Origin: Hyphomicrobiales bacterium
GTDB taxonomy: Bacteria; Pseudomonadota; Alphaproteobacteria; Rhizobiales; Beijerinckiaceae
Assembly (NCBI GenBank): GCA_028869185.1
Contig: JAGWTA010000003.1
Span: 124,001-188,000 of the forward strand
DNA length: 64,000 bases
Direction: 5' to 3'
In this document: positions 8,704-18,775 of the stretch, piece by piece
Layout of the letters: every line of letters begins with the position of its first letter
Numbering within the stretch: the first letter of the stretch is position 1
Program-made: the position numbers and the translations under genes
The notes under the pieces: model-generated
The model's input: the letters and a program-made list of their open reading frames with translations, nothing else
Databases searched by the model: none
What the model was told of the DNA's origin: nothing

Positions 8704-8768
8704 GGCGTTTCCAAGCAGCAATTTCGCCGGTCGCGGATCTCCCCCGGCGCCTTATTTGGAGCAATGAG

Positions 8769-9041
8769 ATGGCTCACAAGAAAGCAGGCGGCTCGTCACG
8801 CAACGGTCGCGATTCGGAAGGCCGGCGCCTCGGCGTCAAGAAATTCGGCGGCGAGGCTGCGCGCGCCGGCAACATCATCGTGCGTCAGCGCGGGACCAAG
8901 TGGCATCCCGGCGCCAATGTCGGCATGGGCGTCGATCATACGCTTTTCGCCATGTGCGACGGAGTCGTAACGTTCAAGACGGGCAAAACCCGTTCGACCG
9001 TATCGGTTGTTCCGGCCGCCAAAGCGACGGCCGCAGAGTAA
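8769..9041 (+). CDS. rpmA: 50S ribosomal protein L27
   Basis: 90 residues beginning [16 protein letters not shown], the L27 N-terminus that reaches toward the peptidyl transferase centre, followed by [21 protein letters not shown]. No N-terminal cleavage extension of the Firmicutes kind. It lies 65 bp after rplU in the same transcript, and a strong intrinsic terminator follows at 9151. Confidence 0.98.
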   Translation: MAHKKAGGSSRNGRDSEGRRLGVKKFGGEAARAGNIIVRQRGTKWHPGANVGMGVDHTLFAMCDGVVTFKTGKTRSTVSVVPAAKATAAE

Positions 9042-9150
9042 AAAGGCGGGGATCGTTTCAAACCTCCGCCGGCGCCGCCCCGGCGAGAGGTTTTCAGGAA
9101 ACGCAGGCCCGCAGGGCTTAGTCTGAAAACAGTCCGATCAGGATCTCGAA

Positions 9151-9180
9151 GGGGAAGCGGCGCTTCCCCTTTTTTCTTTT
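9151..9180 (+). terminator. Rho-independent terminator after rpmA
   Basis: GGGGAAGC and GCTTCCCC form an 8-bp perfect stem around a 3-nt loop, followed by TTTTTTCTTTT. Confidence 0.92.
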
Positions 9181-9223
9181 GGCGCGCATCCTGTTCCGCG
9201 CCGCTGTGGATCGGAGAAGTCGC

Positions 9224-9823
9224 ATGTTTCCGGATTACCTGCGCGACGATGTGTTCCGGCTCGAGACGGCGCGCTTGTGGCTGCGCTGGCCGACCGCTGG
9301 CGACGCCCCGTTCATCGAGCGGCTGGCCGGCGAGGGCGAGGTCGCCCATTGGACGGCCAATATTCCCCATCCCTATCCGGCGGGCGCCGCCGAAAAATTC
9401 GTGCTGAAGGCGCGCGCCTCCAACAGCGAGGGCAGCGGGCTGACGCTGACCATGGCGTTGAAGCAGAAGCCGCAGGCGCCCGTCGGTCTGATCGAGTTGC
9501 GCTGGCTGCCGGTTGGTCCGCAGCTCGGCTATTGGCTCGGCCGGCCCTATTGGGGTTCGGGGCTGATGGCTGAAGCCATCGCCGATCTTACCGCTTTCGT
9601 ATGGCTCGCCACCGATGTCGAGCGCATCGTCGCCGATGCGATGGTCGACAACGGCCGGTCGCGCCATGCGCTGGAGCGGGCCGGCTTCGTCCCGATGGGC
9701 GAGCGTCCGATGCTGGCGCCGGCGCGCGGCAAGACGGTCGCCGTCATGGGTTACGAATTGCGGCGGGAGGCGCATGTGGGCGCAGCGCCTGCCGGGCTCT
9801 CGCTGCAGGCGGCCCAACTTTGA
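9224..9823 (+). CDS. GNAT family N-acetyltransferase (RimJ/RimL type)
   Basis: 199 residues from the ATG at 9224 (MFPDYLRDDVFRLETARLWLRW); an ATG at 9179 in the terminator region would add 15 residues and is less likely. The acetyl-CoA site is seen in QLGYWLGRPYWGSGLMAEA, the Q/R-x-x-G-x-G/A loop, and the end VDNGRSRHALERAGF is typical of RimJ-like protein N-acetyltransferases. In alphaproteobacteria a GNAT gene is commonly placed between rpmA and obgE, as here, suggesting a ribosome-related substrate, but the target is not known. Confidence 0.85.
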   Translation: MFPDYLRDDVFRLETARLWLRWPTAGDAPFIERLAGEGEVAHWTANIPHPYPAGAAEKFVLKARASNSEGSGLTLTMALKQKPQAPVGLIELRWLPVGPQLGYWLGRPYWGSGLMAEAIADLTAFVWLATDVERIVADAMVDNGRSRHALERAGFVPMGERPMLAPARGKTVAVMGYELRREAHVGAAPAGLSLQAAQL

Positions 9824-9860
9824 GCGTTTGGCGCTTCCGTCCGCGCGCGCGCGCTTGTAG

Positions 9861-10982
<1,122 letters not shown>

Positions 10983-11182
10983 AGTGGTTCAGGATTAGAC
11001 GGAAGCGCGCCGCCATCCATTCGATTGGCGCGTACGATGCCAGGGCGCACAGTCAGCCCAGTCCTGGCTGCGCCGGCGATTCAAACGGATAATGAACCGC
11101 CTTGAGGCGTTTCGGCGCCGCCGCTCTCCCTCTCGAAACCACGGATTAAAATTTATCCATGTTTTCGATCGCTCTTGCAAAA

Positions 11183-11190
11183 GATATATC
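11183..11190. promoter_or_regulatory. Candidate PadR operator palindrome
   Basis: The perfect palindrome GATATATC lies 40 bp before the start of the DUF2852-type gene, within an AT-rich stretch flanked by TCGATCG at 11165-11171 and AGATCGG at 11199-11205. PadR proteins of the YqjI group bind short AT-rich palindromes, and a PadR gene is just downstream. Assignment is inference. Confidence 0.3.
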
Positions 11191-11230
11191 GTTTATTAGA
11201 TCGGTCAGCATTGGCACAATGGAGGTTCCA

Positions 11231-11653
11231 ATGTCTGATGCTTCTGCCGCTACCGCCGGTCCCGACCACGCTTCGCACGGCGGCCCACATGGGCCGCGCG
11301 ATCATGGCTGGCGGTCCGATTTCGGCGGGCCGTTCGGTCCGCCGCCGTTCCTGAAGGGGCTGGCGGTCGGCGCCGCGTTCATGCTCTGCCCGCCGCTCGG
11401 CCTTGCGGCGCTCGCGTATCTCGCGTTTCGCGGTCGCGGCCGCTGCGCGCACCGGTTCGAGGGCCGCGGGCCGCGCGGTTTTGCCGGAATGACCGGCAAT
11501 AGCGCCTTCGATCAGCGCTGGCGCGACACATTCGAGGAAATGCGCGCCGAACGGGCCGCCTTCGCCGACTTCGCGCGCCAGCAGCGCGAGGAACGCGACC
11601 GCGCCGACTACGAGCGTTTCGTGAAGGAGCGCGACGGCCACAAGGGCGCGTAA
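11231..11653 (+). CDS. DUF2852-like membrane protein with His/Gly-rich N-terminus
   Basis: 140 residues from the ATG at 11231, chosen because GGAGG lies 5 bases before it; an in-frame ATG at 11219 is also possible. Residues 1-40 are rich in His, Gly and Pro (HASHGGPHGPRDHG), which could bind metal ions. One hydrophobic helix follows (LAVGAAFMLCPPLGLAALAYLAF), then a charged C-terminal helix with FDQRWRDTFEEMRAERAAF and a second Arg/Glu-rich stretch, the pattern seen in DUF2852 proteins. It is followed by a terminator and then by a PadR regulator gene, which probably controls it. The function is unknown. Confidence 0.7.
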   Translation: MSDASAATAGPDHASHGGPHGPRDHGWRSDFGGPFGPPPFLKGLAVGAAFMLCPPLGLAALAYLAFRGRGRCAHRFEGRGPRGFAGMTGNSAFDQRWRDTFEEMRAERAAFADFARQQREERDRADYERFVKERDGHKGA

Positions 11654-11663
11654 CATCTCATGG

Positions 11664-11699
11664 AAAGTCGCGGCGCTCCGGCGTCGCGACTTTATTTTT
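11664..11699 (+). terminator. Rho-independent terminator after the DUF2852-like gene
   Basis: AAAGTCGCG (11664-11672) pairs with CGCGACTTT (11685-11693) over a 12-nt loop, and runs into TTTATTTTT. Confidence 0.88.
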
Positions 11700-11782
11700 A
11701 TGCAATCATGAATAAATTATCGGGACATGCGGCGTCGCGCGCCGGTTTTGCCACAGCGCGGCCCGGCGTTTATAGCTCTTGC

Positions 11783-12304
11783 ATGCGCCCGCCCTTCTGC
11801 TCACCCGGCGGCCCGTTCGGCCGGCATCGCGGCGGCCCTTTCGGGGGCCGGCGGGGATCGCGCATGTTCGATTCCGGCGCCTTGCGCCTTGTCGTTCTCG
11901 GCATGATCGCGCAGGGACCGCGCCACGGCTACGACATCATCAAGGAACTCAAGTTGCGTTTTCAGGGCGCCTACAGCCCGAGCCCCGGCGCCATCTATCC
12001 GATGCTGCACATGCTGGAGGAGGCGGGCCTCGCCGTCTCGCAATCCTGGGGTCCGAAGAAAAGGTTCGAAATAACGCAAGCCGGTCGCGACTGGCTCGAA
12101 GAGCATCGCGCCGAACTCGATACGATCAACGCCCAGCTCGATCAGGCCGCCGCCCCCATCGGCGAGGCGGCGCTGGGCGAATCCGTGCGCGCCTTGCGCG
12201 AGACGATTTTCGGGCGGATGCGCGCGGGCGCGCTCAACGCGGAACAGGCGCAAAAACTCGACGCGATCCTGAAGCGCGCGCGCGAGGACATCGAGAAGAT
12301 TTGA
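11783..12304 (+). CDS. PadR family transcriptional regulator (YqjI-like)
   Basis: 173 residues from the ATG at 11783. An ATG at 11660 is ruled out because it lies inside the preceding terminator hairpin; 11708 is an alternative. An N-terminal Gly/Arg/Pro/His-rich tail with a Cys (PFCSPGGPFGRHRGGPFGG) precedes the winged helix: LRLVVLGMIAQGPRHGYDIIKEL, then SPSPGAIYPMLHMLEEAGL, the PadR signature, and a C-terminal dimerising helix. The layout resembles the metal-responsive E. coli YqjI, which also has an N-terminal extension. It probably represses itself or the neighbouring DUF2852-type gene. Confidence 0.85.
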   Translation: MRPPFCSPGGPFGRHRGGPFGGRRGSRMFDSGALRLVVLGMIAQGPRHGYDIIKELKLRFQGAYSPSPGAIYPMLHMLEEAGLAVSQSWGPKKRFEITQAGRDWLEEHRAELDTINAQLDQAAAPIGEAALGESVRALRETIFGRMRAGALNAEQAQKLDAILKRAREDIEKI

Positions 12305-12419
12305 TTTTTGCATCTTCGTAAAAAATACGCGCCGCGCTTTATTTTGCTGTTTCGCATGAAATGGTTGCAACGCGGTTCTTAACCGCTCGTTCACCATCGC
12401 GCGCAAAAGGTCTGACGGC

Positions 12420-13223
12420 ATGAGTTATCTCGATCCACCGCCAATGCCCGCGCCGGTCGTCGTGACGAAGGACGTCGGCGGGCTTGTGCGCGCCTATCAG
12501 GACCGCACCGAACTTTACCGGATGCAAAACCGCGAGGTCCGGCTGCACGAATGCCGCTCGGCCTGCACGCTGGCCCTGTCGCTGCCCAATGTCTGCGTCT
12601 ATCCCAACTCCATTCTGAAGTTTCACCAGGCCTATAACGACGTGACCAAGGAGACCGACGCGGGCGTCACCTATCAGCTCTGGAGCGCTTACCCCGCGCC
12701 CGTGCGCGCAAGGCTTGGCGGGTTGACCCGCCAGTACAAGGTGCTGCGCGGCGCCGAACTCATCGCGCTCGGCTTTCGCAATTGCCGTGGACCCTCGCGC
12801 CAACAGCCGATCCTCGTCGCAAGGGCGCGGCCGCAGCCTGCCCCGGAAGGCGGAGATTTGCTGAAGACCGTATCCTCCTGGTTCGGCGGCGCGCCGTCGG
12901 CGACAAGGCCGGCGCTCGTTGCAACACGGGAAAGCCGCGCCGATGGCGCAATCGCGCCCCGCGCCGAGCCAGCGCCGGCGCGCGCCAGAGCGGATGCGAA
13001 CACGCCCCCTGTTGCGCCCGCCGCCTCGCCGCGCCCGTTGCCGCCCCCCGTTCAACCTGTCTTGCAGACGCCATTGCCGCCGCCGCGTCCCAAAGACATC
13101 GGCGTCGCGGACCTGCCGGCGCCGGTCGCGCAGCCCGCGCCGCGCGAGACGCCGGCCTTCCTGCGGCCGATCCCCGGTTCGGCGCCCATTCTCGAGGCCC
13201 GTTTCGTGGTCGCGCGACGCTAA
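12420..13223 (+). CDS. Uncharacterised Pro-rich protein with ClpP/crotonase-like (COG3904-type) core
   Basis: 267 residues, product not firmly recognised. The first 120 residues include VRLHECRSACTLALSLPNVCVYPNSILKFHQAY, which resembles the Ser-containing CxSACxLA turn and the following FHQA segment of COG3904-type periplasmic proteins with a ClpP-like fold. The remaining half is low-complexity, rich in Pro, Ala and Arg (PPVQPVLQTPLPPPRPKD). No signal peptide follows the ATG at 12420, and an in-frame stop 63 bases upstream excludes an earlier ATG. It lies alone between the PadR gene and proA. The fold assignment is weak. Confidence 0.55.
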   Translation: MSYLDPPPMPAPVVVTKDVGGLVRAYQDRTELYRMQNREVRLHECRSACTLALSLPNVCVYPNSILKFHQAYNDVTKETDAGVTYQLWSAYPAPVRARLGGLTRQYKVLRGAELIALGFRNCRGPSRQQPILVARARPQPAPEGGDLLKTVSSWFGGAPSATRPALVATRESRADGAIAPRAEPAPARARADANTPPVAPAASPRPLPPPVQPVLQTPLPPPRPKDIGVADLPAPVAQPAPRETPAFLRPIPGSAPILEARFVVARR

Positions 13224-13298
13224 ATTCGGGCGTCGGGTGTTGGGGCTGGCGGGCTTTGCGTATAGTTTGAGGGCTCGCTTCCAGACGAGTTCGGTTCG

Positions 13299-14585
13299 AT
13301 GAACAAGGTTTCGCCCACCATCGCTGAGGATGTTCCCGCCGTTATGGCCGCGCTCGGCCGCGGCGCGAAGGCGGCTGCGCGCGCTCTTGCGCTGAGCCCG
13401 CGCGAACAGCGCGATGCGGCGTTGCGGGCCGGGGCGCGGCATCTGCGCGCGTCCGCCGCCGCGATCCTGGCCGCCAACGCGCAGGACGTCGCCGCCGCAA
13501 AGGCGCGCGGCACGCAGGGCTCGTTCATCGACAGGCTGACGCTGGACGACAAACGGCTCGAGGCCGTGGCCCGTTCGCTCGACGAGATCGCCGATCTGCC
13601 CGACCCGCTGGCGCGCGTTCTGGCGCGCTACGAGCGGCCCAACGGCCTGCTCATCGAGCGCGTCGCGACGCCGCTCGGCGTCGTCGGCATCATTTTCGAA
13701 AGCCGGCCCAATGTCGCGGCGGACGCCGGCGGCCTGTGCCTCAAATCCGGCAACGCCGCCATTCTGCGCGGCGGCTCGGAGAGCTTTCATTCGGTGCGCG
13801 CGATCCACGCCTGCCTGACCGCGGGTCTGCGGGAAGCCGGCCTGCCGGAAGCGGCGATCTCGCTCGTGCCGACGACAGACCGCGCGGCGGTTGGCGAGAT
13901 GCTCGCAGGGCTCGACGGCGCCATCGACGTGATTGTGCCGCGCGGCGGCAAGAGCCTCGTGGCGCGCGTGCAGAGCGAAGCGCGCGTGCCGGTTTTCGCG
14001 CATCTGGAAGGCATCGTGCATGTCTTCGTCGAAAGGACCGCCGATCTCGAAAAGGCGAAAAAAATCGTGCTCAACGCGAAGATGCGCCGCACCGGCATTT
14101 GCGGGGCGGCCGAAACGCTGCTGGTCGACCGGGCCTGCGCGCAAACGCATCTCAAGCCGCTGGTTGCGATGCTGATCGAGGCCGGCTGCGAGGTGCGCGG
14201 CGATGGCGCGACGCAGGCGGCCGATGCGCGCGTCAAGCCCGCACGGGACGAGGACTGGCGCACCGAATATCTCGACGCGATCATTTCGGTCGGCGTCGTC
14301 GACGGGCTCGCCGCAGCGATCGATCATATCGAGCGCTATGGCTCGCATCACACCGATTGCATCGTGAGCGAGGACCGCGCTGCGGCGGAAAAATTTCTGA
14401 ACGAGGTCGATTCGGCCATCGTCCTGCACAATGCCTCGACGCAATTCGCCGATGGCGGCGAATTCGGCTTCGGCGCCGAAATCGGCATCGCCACCGGCCG
14501 CATGCATGCGCGCGGCCCGGTCGGCGTCGAGCAGCTCACCAGCTTCAAATATCGCGTGCGCGGCGACGGACAGACGCGCGCGTGA
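13299..14585 (+). CDS. proA: Gamma-glutamyl phosphate reductase
   Basis: 428 residues. Second step of proline synthesis: NADPH-dependent reduction of gamma-glutamyl phosphate to glutamate semialdehyde. Seen are [11 protein letters not shown] (substrate/cofactor region), [14 protein letters not shown], and the catalytic Cys in [14 protein letters not shown]. The C-terminal [20 protein letters not shown] is also diagnostic. The partner kinase gene proB, usually immediately upstream, is not in this window. The next gene is nadD, as in related genomes. Confidence 0.97.
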   Translation: MNKVSPTIAEDVPAVMAALGRGAKAAARALALSPREQRDAALRAGARHLRASAAAILAANAQDVAAAKARGTQGSFIDRLTLDDKRLEAVARSLDEIADLPDPLARVLARYERPNGLLIERVATPLGVVGIIFESRPNVAADAGGLCLKSGNAAILRGGSESFHSVRAIHACLTAGLREAGLPEAAISLVPTTDRAAVGEMLAGLDGAIDVIVPRGGKSLVARVQSEARVPVFAHLEGIVHVFVERTADLEKAKKIVLNAKMRRTGICGAAETLLVDRACAQTHLKPLVAMLIEAGCEVRGDGATQAADARVKPARDEDWRTEYLDAIISVGVVDGLAAAIDHIERYGSHHTDCIVSEDRAAAEKFLNEVDSAIVLHNASTQFADGGEFGFGAEIGIATGRMHARGPVGVEQLTSFKYRVRGDGQTRA

Positions 14586-14599
14586 GCAGGGCATCCTCA

Positions 14600-14622
14600 C
14601 CCCTTGCCTCCTCCGCAAGGGG
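14600..14622. repeat. Small palindrome between proA and nadD
   Basis: CCCCTTGC and GCAAGGGG form a perfect 8-bp stem with a 7-nt pyrimidine loop, flanked by CCTC and GAGG that could extend it. No T-run follows, so it is not an intrinsic terminator. It looks like a short dispersed palindromic element, but a second copy was not found by eye in this window. Confidence 0.4.
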
Positions 14623-14643
14623 GGAGGGTTCGGCGCTCGTCCC

Positions 14644-15234
14644 GTGAACCCGCTCCCCCCCTTCGCGCCGGGTCTGCGGGTCGGTCTGTTCGGCGGATCG
14701 TTCAATCCGGCGCACGCCGGGCATCGGCTGGTGTGCGAGATCGCGCTGCGGCGGCTGGCGCTCGACCGCATCTGGCTGCTCGTGACGCCGGGCAATCCAT
14801 TGAAAAAAAACAATAATCTTGCACCATTTGCGGAGCGGATGGCGCGGGCGCGCGCGGCCATTCCCGATCCGCGGGTGATCGTGAGCGATCTCGAGGCCAA
14901 AATCGGCGTCCGCTACACGTTCGACACGATCGATTATGTCACGCGCCGGGCGCCGGGCGTGCGGTTTTGCTGGATCATGGGCGCAGACAATCTCGGGCAG
15001 TTCGACCGCTGGCAGAACTGGCGCGGCATCGCCGCCCGGCTGCCCATGGCGATCGTTGATCGCCCGCATGCCGACAAGGCGGCTTTTTCCAAGGCCGCTC
15101 AAGCGCTTGCCCGCTGGCGCACGCCGGAGGAAGACGCCCCGGGGCTGCTCTTGCGGCGCCCGCCAGCCTGGGTTTTCCTGCACGATCGGCAGCTTGACCT
15201 TTCGTCGACCGCGATCCGGGGCTCCCTTCGTTGA
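14644..15234 (+). CDS. nadD: Nicotinate-nucleotide adenylyltransferase
   Basis: 196 residues with a GTG start at 14644; the frame is open further upstream but only as shadow of proA. VGLFGGSFNPAHAGH is the nucleotidyltransferase motif with the (H/T)xGH box, WLLVTPGNPLKK binds the phosphates, and the C-terminal FLHDRQLDLSSTAIR holds the ISSTxIR-type motif. It makes deamido-NAD from nicotinate mononucleotide and ATP. The gene follows proA by 58 bp including a small palindrome. The rsfS and rlmH genes that often follow nadD are not here; secA comes next. Confidence 0.94.
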   Translation: MNPLPPFAPGLRVGLFGGSFNPAHAGHRLVCEIALRRLALDRIWLLVTPGNPLKKNNNLAPFAERMARARAAIPDPRVIVSDLEAKIGVRYTFDTIDYVTRRAPGVRFCWIMGADNLGQFDRWQNWRGIAARLPMAIVDRPHADKAAFSKAAQALARWRTPEEDAPGLLLRRPPAWVFLHDRQLDLSSTAIRGSLR

Positions 15235-15343
15235 CACTGCGGGGGGGCGCTCTTATCTCTCGCCCGTCATTTCCGGCGCTTTATGGGGCCTGCGCCTCCC
15301 GTCCCCGCGCCTGTGCGGCCCGCGCCCAAGGATTTAAATTCCC

Positions 15344-18154
15344 ATGATCGGCAATCTGGCGAAGAAGATTTTCGGTTCGGTCAACGACCGCCGCCTCAAG
15401 ACCTACGCCCCCAAGGTCAAGGCGATCAACGCGCTGGAGCCGGAAATCGCCAAGCTTACGGACGAACAATTGCGCGCCCGCACGCAGGAATTCCGCGATC
15501 AGCTGGCCGCCGGCAAAGCGCTGAACGACATTCTCGTGCCCGCTTTCGCCACGGTGCGCGAGGCCGCCAAGCGCGCGCTCGGCCAGCGCCACTTCGACGT
15601 GCAGATGATCGGCGGCATGGTGCTGAACGAAGGCGCCATCGCGGAAATGCGCACGGGCGAAGGCAAGACGCTTGTCGCCACGCTCGCCGTCTATCTCAAT
15701 GCGCTCGAAGGCAAGGGCGTGCATGTCGTCACGGTCAACGACTATCTGGCCAAGCGCGACTCGGAATGGATGGGCCGCGTCTACCGGTTCCTCGGCATGA
15801 GCGTCGGCGTGATCGTGCACGGGCTCGACGACGACGAGCGGCGCGCCGCCTACGCCTGCGACATCACCTACGGCACGAACAACGAATACGGTTTCGACTA
15901 TCTGCGCGACAACATGAAATACGAATTGTCGCAGATGGTGCAGCGCGGACACCGCTTCGCCATCGTCGACGAAGTCGATTCCATTCTCGTGGACGAAGCG
16001 CGCACGCCGCTCATCATTTCAGGCCCTTCGGAAGACCGCTCCGATCTCTACAATGCGATCGACGCGGTCATCCCGCTGCTGACGCCGGCCGATTACGAGG
16101 TCGACGAAAAGCAGCGCACCGTGGCGCTGACTGAAGACGGCAACGAGCACATCGAACAATTGCTGCGCGAGCGCGGCATTCTGACGGAAGGATCGCTCTA
16201 CGAAGCGGCCAACGTCACGATCGTTCATCACGTCAACCAGGCGCTGCGCGCCCATCGCATGTTCCAGCGCGACAAGGACTACATCGTTCGCAACGACGAA
16301 GTGGTCATCATCGACGAGTTCACCGGACGCATGATGCCGGGTCGGCGCTATTCGGAAGGTCTGCACCAGGCGCTCGAGGCCAAGGAGCACGTGCAGGTCC
16401 AGCCCGAGAACGTCACGCTCGCCTCGATCACCTTCCAGAATTATTTCCGTCTCTATGACAAGCTCGCCGGCATGACCGGAACGGCCGCGACGGAAGCGGA
16501 CGAGTTTGCCGAAATCTACAAGCTCGACGTGGTCGAGATTCCGACCAACCGTCCGATCCAGCGCAAGGACGAGGACGACGAGGTCTATCGCACCGAAACG
16601 GAAAAACTCGCCGCCATTGCGGGCGAGATCCAGCATGCGGCCGAAAGCATGCAGCCGGTTCTGGTCGGCACCACGTCGATCGAAAAATCCGAACAGCTCG
16701 CCGAGTTCCTGCAAAACAACGGATACAAGCAGATCGATTTCGCCGACCCCGACGCGCTCGATCAGCTCTACAATGCAGCGCGCGGCGGCAAGGCCTCGAA
16801 GCTTTTCGCCGTGCTCAATGCGCGCTTCCACGAACAGGAAGCCCATGTGGTGGCGCAGGCCGGCGTGCCTGGCGCGATCACCGTCGCCACCAATATGGCG
16901 GGACGCGGCACCGACATTCAACTTGGCGGCAACGCCGACATGCGCGTCGAGCATGAATGCGCGGGGCTCGAGGGCGCCGAACGCGAGGCGAGGGAAAAAC
17001 AGATCCGCGAGGAAATCGCGCGCTTCAAGGAACAGGCGCTGAAGGCGGGCGGTCTGTATATCGTGGGCACCGAACGCCACGAGAGCCGGCGCATCGACAA
17101 TCAGCTGCGCGGACGCGGCGGCCGGCAAGGCGATCCCGGCCGTTCGAAATTCTACCTGTCCCTGCAGGACGACCTCATGCGCATCTTCGGTTCGGAGCGC
17201 ATGGATTCGATGTTGCAGAAGCTCGGCCTCAAGGATGGCGAGGCCATCATCCATCCCTGGATCAACAAGGCGCTCGAAAAGGCGCAGCAGAAGGTCGAGG
17301 CGCGCAATTTCGACATTCGCAAGAACATCCTGAAATTCGACAACGTGATGAACGACCAGCGCAAGGTCGTGTTCGAGCGTCGCCGCGAGATCATGGCCGA
17401 GGATTCGGTCGAAGAGCAGGTCAAGGACATGCGCGAGGGCGTCGTCGCCGAAATGGTCGCGCGCCACATTCCCAAGGACGCTTACGCGGAAGCCTGGGAC
17501 GTGAAGGGCCTTTCGGAAAATTACGAGCATGTGCTCGGCCTGACGCCGCCGATCGCCGACTGGGCGAAGGAAGAGGGAATCGGCGAGGAAGAATTGACCG
17601 ACCGCCTCGTGAAGACGGCGGACGACGCCTATGCTGCGCGCGTCGAGCGCAACTCGCCGGAAGTCATGCGCTATGTCGAGAAGCAGATCGTGCTGCAGGT
17701 GCTCGATCATCTGTGGCGCGAGCATCTCGTCGTGCTCGACCATTTGCGCCAGGTGGTCGGCTGGCGCGGTTACGCGCAGCGCGACCCGCTGAACGAATAC
17801 AAGTCTGAGGCGCTCGAGCTGTTCAAGAACATGATGGACCGCTGGGACGAGATCGTGACCGCGCAGCTCATGCGCGTCGAGGTCTCGCAGGAGCCCGCGC
17901 CCAACGAGTTGCCGCCGATGCACGCCTCGCACATGGACCCTTTGACCGGCGAGGACGAAATGGCCATCGCCGAGATCAACCAGCGAATCGCCGCCGGCCA
18001 CCTCTCGCCCGCCGCGCTGCTGGACGGCGCTGCGCCCGAGGCTGTCGAGCGCGATCCGGCGCGCCCGGAAAGCTGGGGCCGGGTCGGACGCAACGAGGCC
18101 TGTCCGTGCGGATCGGGCAAGAAATACAAGCACTGCCACGGCGCGCTTGTGTGA
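15344..18154 (+). CDS. secA: Protein translocase ATPase SecA
   Basis: 936 residues. Preprotein-driving ATPase of the Sec channel at the inner membrane. [20 protein letters not shown] is the Walker A region, [20 protein letters not shown] contains Walker [16 protein letters not shown] and [13 protein letters not shown] are the second nucleotide-binding fold motifs. The C-terminus [17 protein letters not shown] is the zinc-binding tail that contacts SecB. Length is usual for alphaproteobacteria. It begins 109 bp after nadD and is transcribed alone or with it. Confidence 0.98.
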   Translation: MIGNLAKKIFGSVNDRRLKTYAPKVKAINALEPEIAKLTDEQLRARTQEFRDQLAAGKALNDILVPAFATVREAAKRALGQRHFDVQMIGGMVLNEGAIAEMRTGEGKTLVATLAVYLNALEGKGVHVVTVNDYLAKRDSEWMGRVYRFLGMSVGVIVHGLDDDERRAAYACDITYGTNNEYGFDYLRDNMKYELSQMVQRGHRFAIVDEVDSILVDEARTPLIISGPSEDRSDLYNAIDAVIPLLTPADYEVDEKQRTVALTEDGNEHIEQLLRERGILTEGSLYEAANVTIVHHVNQALRAHRMFQRDKDYIVRNDEVVIIDEFTGRMMPGRRYSEGLHQALEAKEHVQVQPENVTLASITFQNYFRLYDKLAGMTGTAATEADEFAEIYKLDVVEIPTNRPIQRKDEDDEVYRTETEKLAAIAGEIQHAAESMQPVLVGTTSIEKSEQLAEFLQNNGYKQIDFADPDALDQLYNAARGGKASKLFAVLNARFHEQEAHVVAQAGVPGAITVATNMAGRGTDIQLGGNADMRVEHECAGLEGAEREAREKQIREEIARFKEQALKAGGLYIVGTERHESRRIDNQLRGRGGRQGDPGRSKFYLSLQDDLMRIFGSERMDSMLQKLGLKDGEAIIHPWINKALEKAQQKVEARNFDIRKNILKFDNVMNDQRKVVFERRREIMAEDSVEEQVKDMREGVVAEMVARHIPKDAYAEAWDVKGLSENYEHVLGLTPPIADWAKEEGIGEEELTDRLVKTADDAYAARVERNSPEVMRYVEKQIVLQVLDHLWREHLVVLDHLRQVVGWRGYAQRDPLNEYKSEALELFKNMMDRWDEIVTAQLMRVEVSQEPAPNELPPMHASHMDPLTGEDEMAIAEINQRIAAGHLSPAALLDGAAPEAVERDPARPESWGRVGRNEACPCGSGKKYKHCHGALV

Positions 18155-18198
18155 GGCGGCGCTGATTTCGGCGCCCGCCCCTGTGCACAACCCCGGCT

Positions 18199-18224
18199 CC
18201 CCGATGCACGGGGCTTGATTTTTT
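18199..18224 (+). terminator. Weak hairpin after secA
   Basis: CCCCG (18199-18203) and CGGGG (18209-18213) form a 5-bp stem, followed by CTTGATTTTTTG. Short stem and distant T-run make it a weak terminator candidate. Confidence 0.45.
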
Positions 18225-18283
18225 GCTTATCCTTCGCGCGCAGGCTCGGAAATTGCGTCCGGCCGCCCTGAAGGATCATGTCC

Positions 18284-18667
18284 ATGGATCACGCCGCAGC
18301 CGTAAAGAAATATGCGCCCAACGCCGATGAGGCCGCGATCGCCGCCATCATCAAGCATCTTGGCATTGCGCTTCGCAACCGCGATTCCTCTTTTGTCGCC
18401 TGTTCCGACCCGAGCGAACTGAAAACAGTGCGCGAGAACTGGGCCAAGAAAAAACTCGGCCTGTCGAACGACGCCGAAATCGACGCCGCGATCAAGTCGG
18501 TCTGCGAGACGATGAAGGGCGATCGCGACAAGTCGCGTGTGGCCTTCTATTACCTGCTCGCGCACAAGTGCGGGAAGATGGCGGAGGTGATGGCGCCGCG
18601 CAAACCGGCCGCGAAAAAGCCGGCTGCGCCGAAAGCGGCTGCAAAAGCGCCCGCCAAGAAGAAATAA
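18284..18667 (+). CDS. DUF2853 family protein
   Basis: 127 residues. The ATG at 18284 has AAGGA nine bases before it; the ATG at 18278 is too close to that site. Residues 1-100 match DUF2853, a small soluble helical protein of unknown function (KYAPNADEAAIAAIIKHLGIAL, CSDPSELKTVRENWAKKKL, AFYYLLAHKCGKM). The last 25 residues are a Lys/Ala/Pro-rich tail (KPAAKKPAAPKAAAKAPAKK) similar to histone H1-like tails and could contact nucleic acid. It stands between secA and priA with no obvious operon partner. Confidence 0.85.
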   Translation: MDHAAAVKKYAPNADEAAIAAIIKHLGIALRNRDSSFVACSDPSELKTVRENWAKKKLGLSNDAEIDAAIKSVCETMKGDRDKSRVAFYYLLAHKCGKMAEVMAPRKPAAKKPAAPKAAAKAPAKKK

Positions 18668-18775
18668 CGCGAAAATAATTCAAGCCTTGCTGTGCGCGGC
18701 GGCGCTATAATGGATCCATGAACCCATTGCAGCGCGCCGCGTGTTTCGCCTGGCCCTGCGCGAGAGCGCAGCACG

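Noticed and set aside
11660-11782. Upstream ATG for the PadR gene at 11660
   Set aside because: It lies in the stem of the preceding terminator, so an mRNA from that point is unlikely; a later ATG is used.
16019-18190. 723-codon minus-strand frame opposite secA
   Set aside because: Antisense shadow of secA; no family motifs and Arg/His/Asp-biased composition typical of reversed high-G+C genes.
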